In this document: positions 4,600 to 5,112 of the stretch, in pieces
Layout: each line of letters starts with the position of its first letter
Numbering within the stretch: position 1 is the first letter of the stretch
Assembly: GCA_018824925.1 (NCBI GenBank)
Contig: JAHJFH010000268.1
Span: 1 to 5,112, forward strand
DNA: 5,112 nt
Direction: 5' to 3'
Source: Thermoplasmatota archaeon
Lineage (GTDB): Archaea > Thermoplasmatota > E2 > DHVEG-1
Notes under the pieces: model-generated
What the model was told of the DNA's origin: nothing
The model's database searches: none
Seen by the model: the letters and a program-made list of their open reading frames with translations, nothing else
Translations under genes and position numbers: made by a program

Positions 4600-5112
4600 T
4601 TATATCAGTGCGTTGAGTAGTGCAGTGAGAAAATCACCTAAGATAAAGGTGGTGATAAATCCTAAAAGGAGGGGGATCATGAATGGTATTTTTGGGGTGA
4701 CCCAAATGGTTTTTATTCCATGTTGTTTCAATACCTTATATTCTTCTTTTGAATCAAAGGTGCTCGGCCGGTAGGAAAATATTTTTTTGCCATCCTTGAT
4801 TTTTTCGAGAGGCCAAACAAATTTTTGTTCAGCTAAATTAAGATTCATGCGGTATCCAAGAAAACAATGCGGAAAGGTAATATCTCTTTTATGTACATTA
4901 TAGATAAACAGGCTTAGAGGTATGAAAAGGAAGAGGATGACTGAATTAGAAAATATTATCCATGAACCTGGAAACGCGATAACAGGCGCTCGCCATAGAG
5001 GAAATGGTTCGATGAGTGGTTGAAGAGGTACTAAGAGTGCGAGAGCCATAAGTGCCTTTGCGTCAGCTCCGCCAAACACCAGGCGTACTTGAAAAAGAAG
5101 ATACATTAAAAG
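4600..5112 (-). CDS. flaK: Archaeal prepilin/pre-archaellin peptidase (A24), partial
   Basis: This is an integral membrane aspartic peptidase (FlaK/PibD class) that removes the leader from archaellins and type IV pilin-like proteins on the cytoplasmic side. The visible part begins inside a membrane helix. It contains the GGAD motif, whose Asp (codon 5064-5062) corresponds to the second catalytic aspartate of the GxGD type. Further hydrophobic segments follow at about residues 16-34, 50-70 and 140-168, counted from the Met at 5106. Between them lies a soluble loop with LGYRMNL and KFVWPLEKIKDG, then WVTPKIPFMIPLLLGF, as in the archaeal A24 C-terminal domain. The frame stays open through the window edge, so the Met at 5106 is internal. 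The N-terminal part with the first catalytic Asp lies outside. The archaellin at 244-1146 is a possible substrate. FlaK and broader-specificity EppA/PibD types cannot be told apart from this fragment. Confidence 0.88.
   Translation of the reverse strand, partial: LLMYLLFQVRLVFGGADAKALMALALLVPLQPLIEPFPLWRAPVIAFPGSWIIFSNSVILFLFIPLSLFIYNVHKRDITFPHCFLGYRMNLNLAEQKFVWPLEKIKDGKKIFSYRPSTFDSKEEYKVLKQHGIKTIWVTPKIPFMIPLLLGFITTFILGDFLTALLNALI

Overview
The window looks archaeal and low-GC. The evidence is an archaellin (archaeal flagellin), the C-terminal part of an archaeal prepilin/pre-archaellin peptidase, archaeal-type TATA boxes upstream of several starts, and oligo-T tracts after genes. Euryarchaeota in the broad sense fits, and a Thermoplasmatota-like lineage is my best guess from the archaellin core, the Hsp20 type and the presence of DnaJ. 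The phylum assignment is inference only.

Layout. Bases 1-243 are AT-rich and non-coding, and carry a TATA box (about 158), a small potential leader hairpin (201-221) and a Shine-Dalgarno (234-239). They serve the only plus-strand gene, an archaellin at 244-1146. That protein is unusual: about 65 residues resembling a small Sm/LSm-like beta-barrel, plus a polar linker, precede the class III signal region, where an archaellin normally has a short leader. Four minus-strand genes follow. They are a two-PAS-domain coiled-coil protein (1168-2601), a small heat-shock protein (2769-3329), a complete type I DnaJ (3404-4507) and the truncated prepilin peptidase (4600 to the window edge). The archaellin and PAS genes converge on a 7-bp perfect hairpin that contains the PAS stop codon.

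How the genes fit together. The peptidase at the right end is of the type that cleaves archaellin precursors, so substrate and enzyme classes both occur here, about 3.5 kb apart on opposite strands. No other archaellum genes (FlaF/G/H/I/J, C/D/E) are visible. Hsp20 and DnaJ form a holdase/co-chaperone pair with adjacent but probably separate promoters. No dnaK or grpE is present. The PAS protein has no recognisable output domain and probably acts through partner proteins.

The item most worth following up is the archaellin with an Sm-like N-terminal extension. Secondary items are the C7/A6 and A10 homopolymers inside coding regions, a palindrome near the predicted hsp20 transcription start, and the start-site arrangements of the PAS and dnaJ genes.
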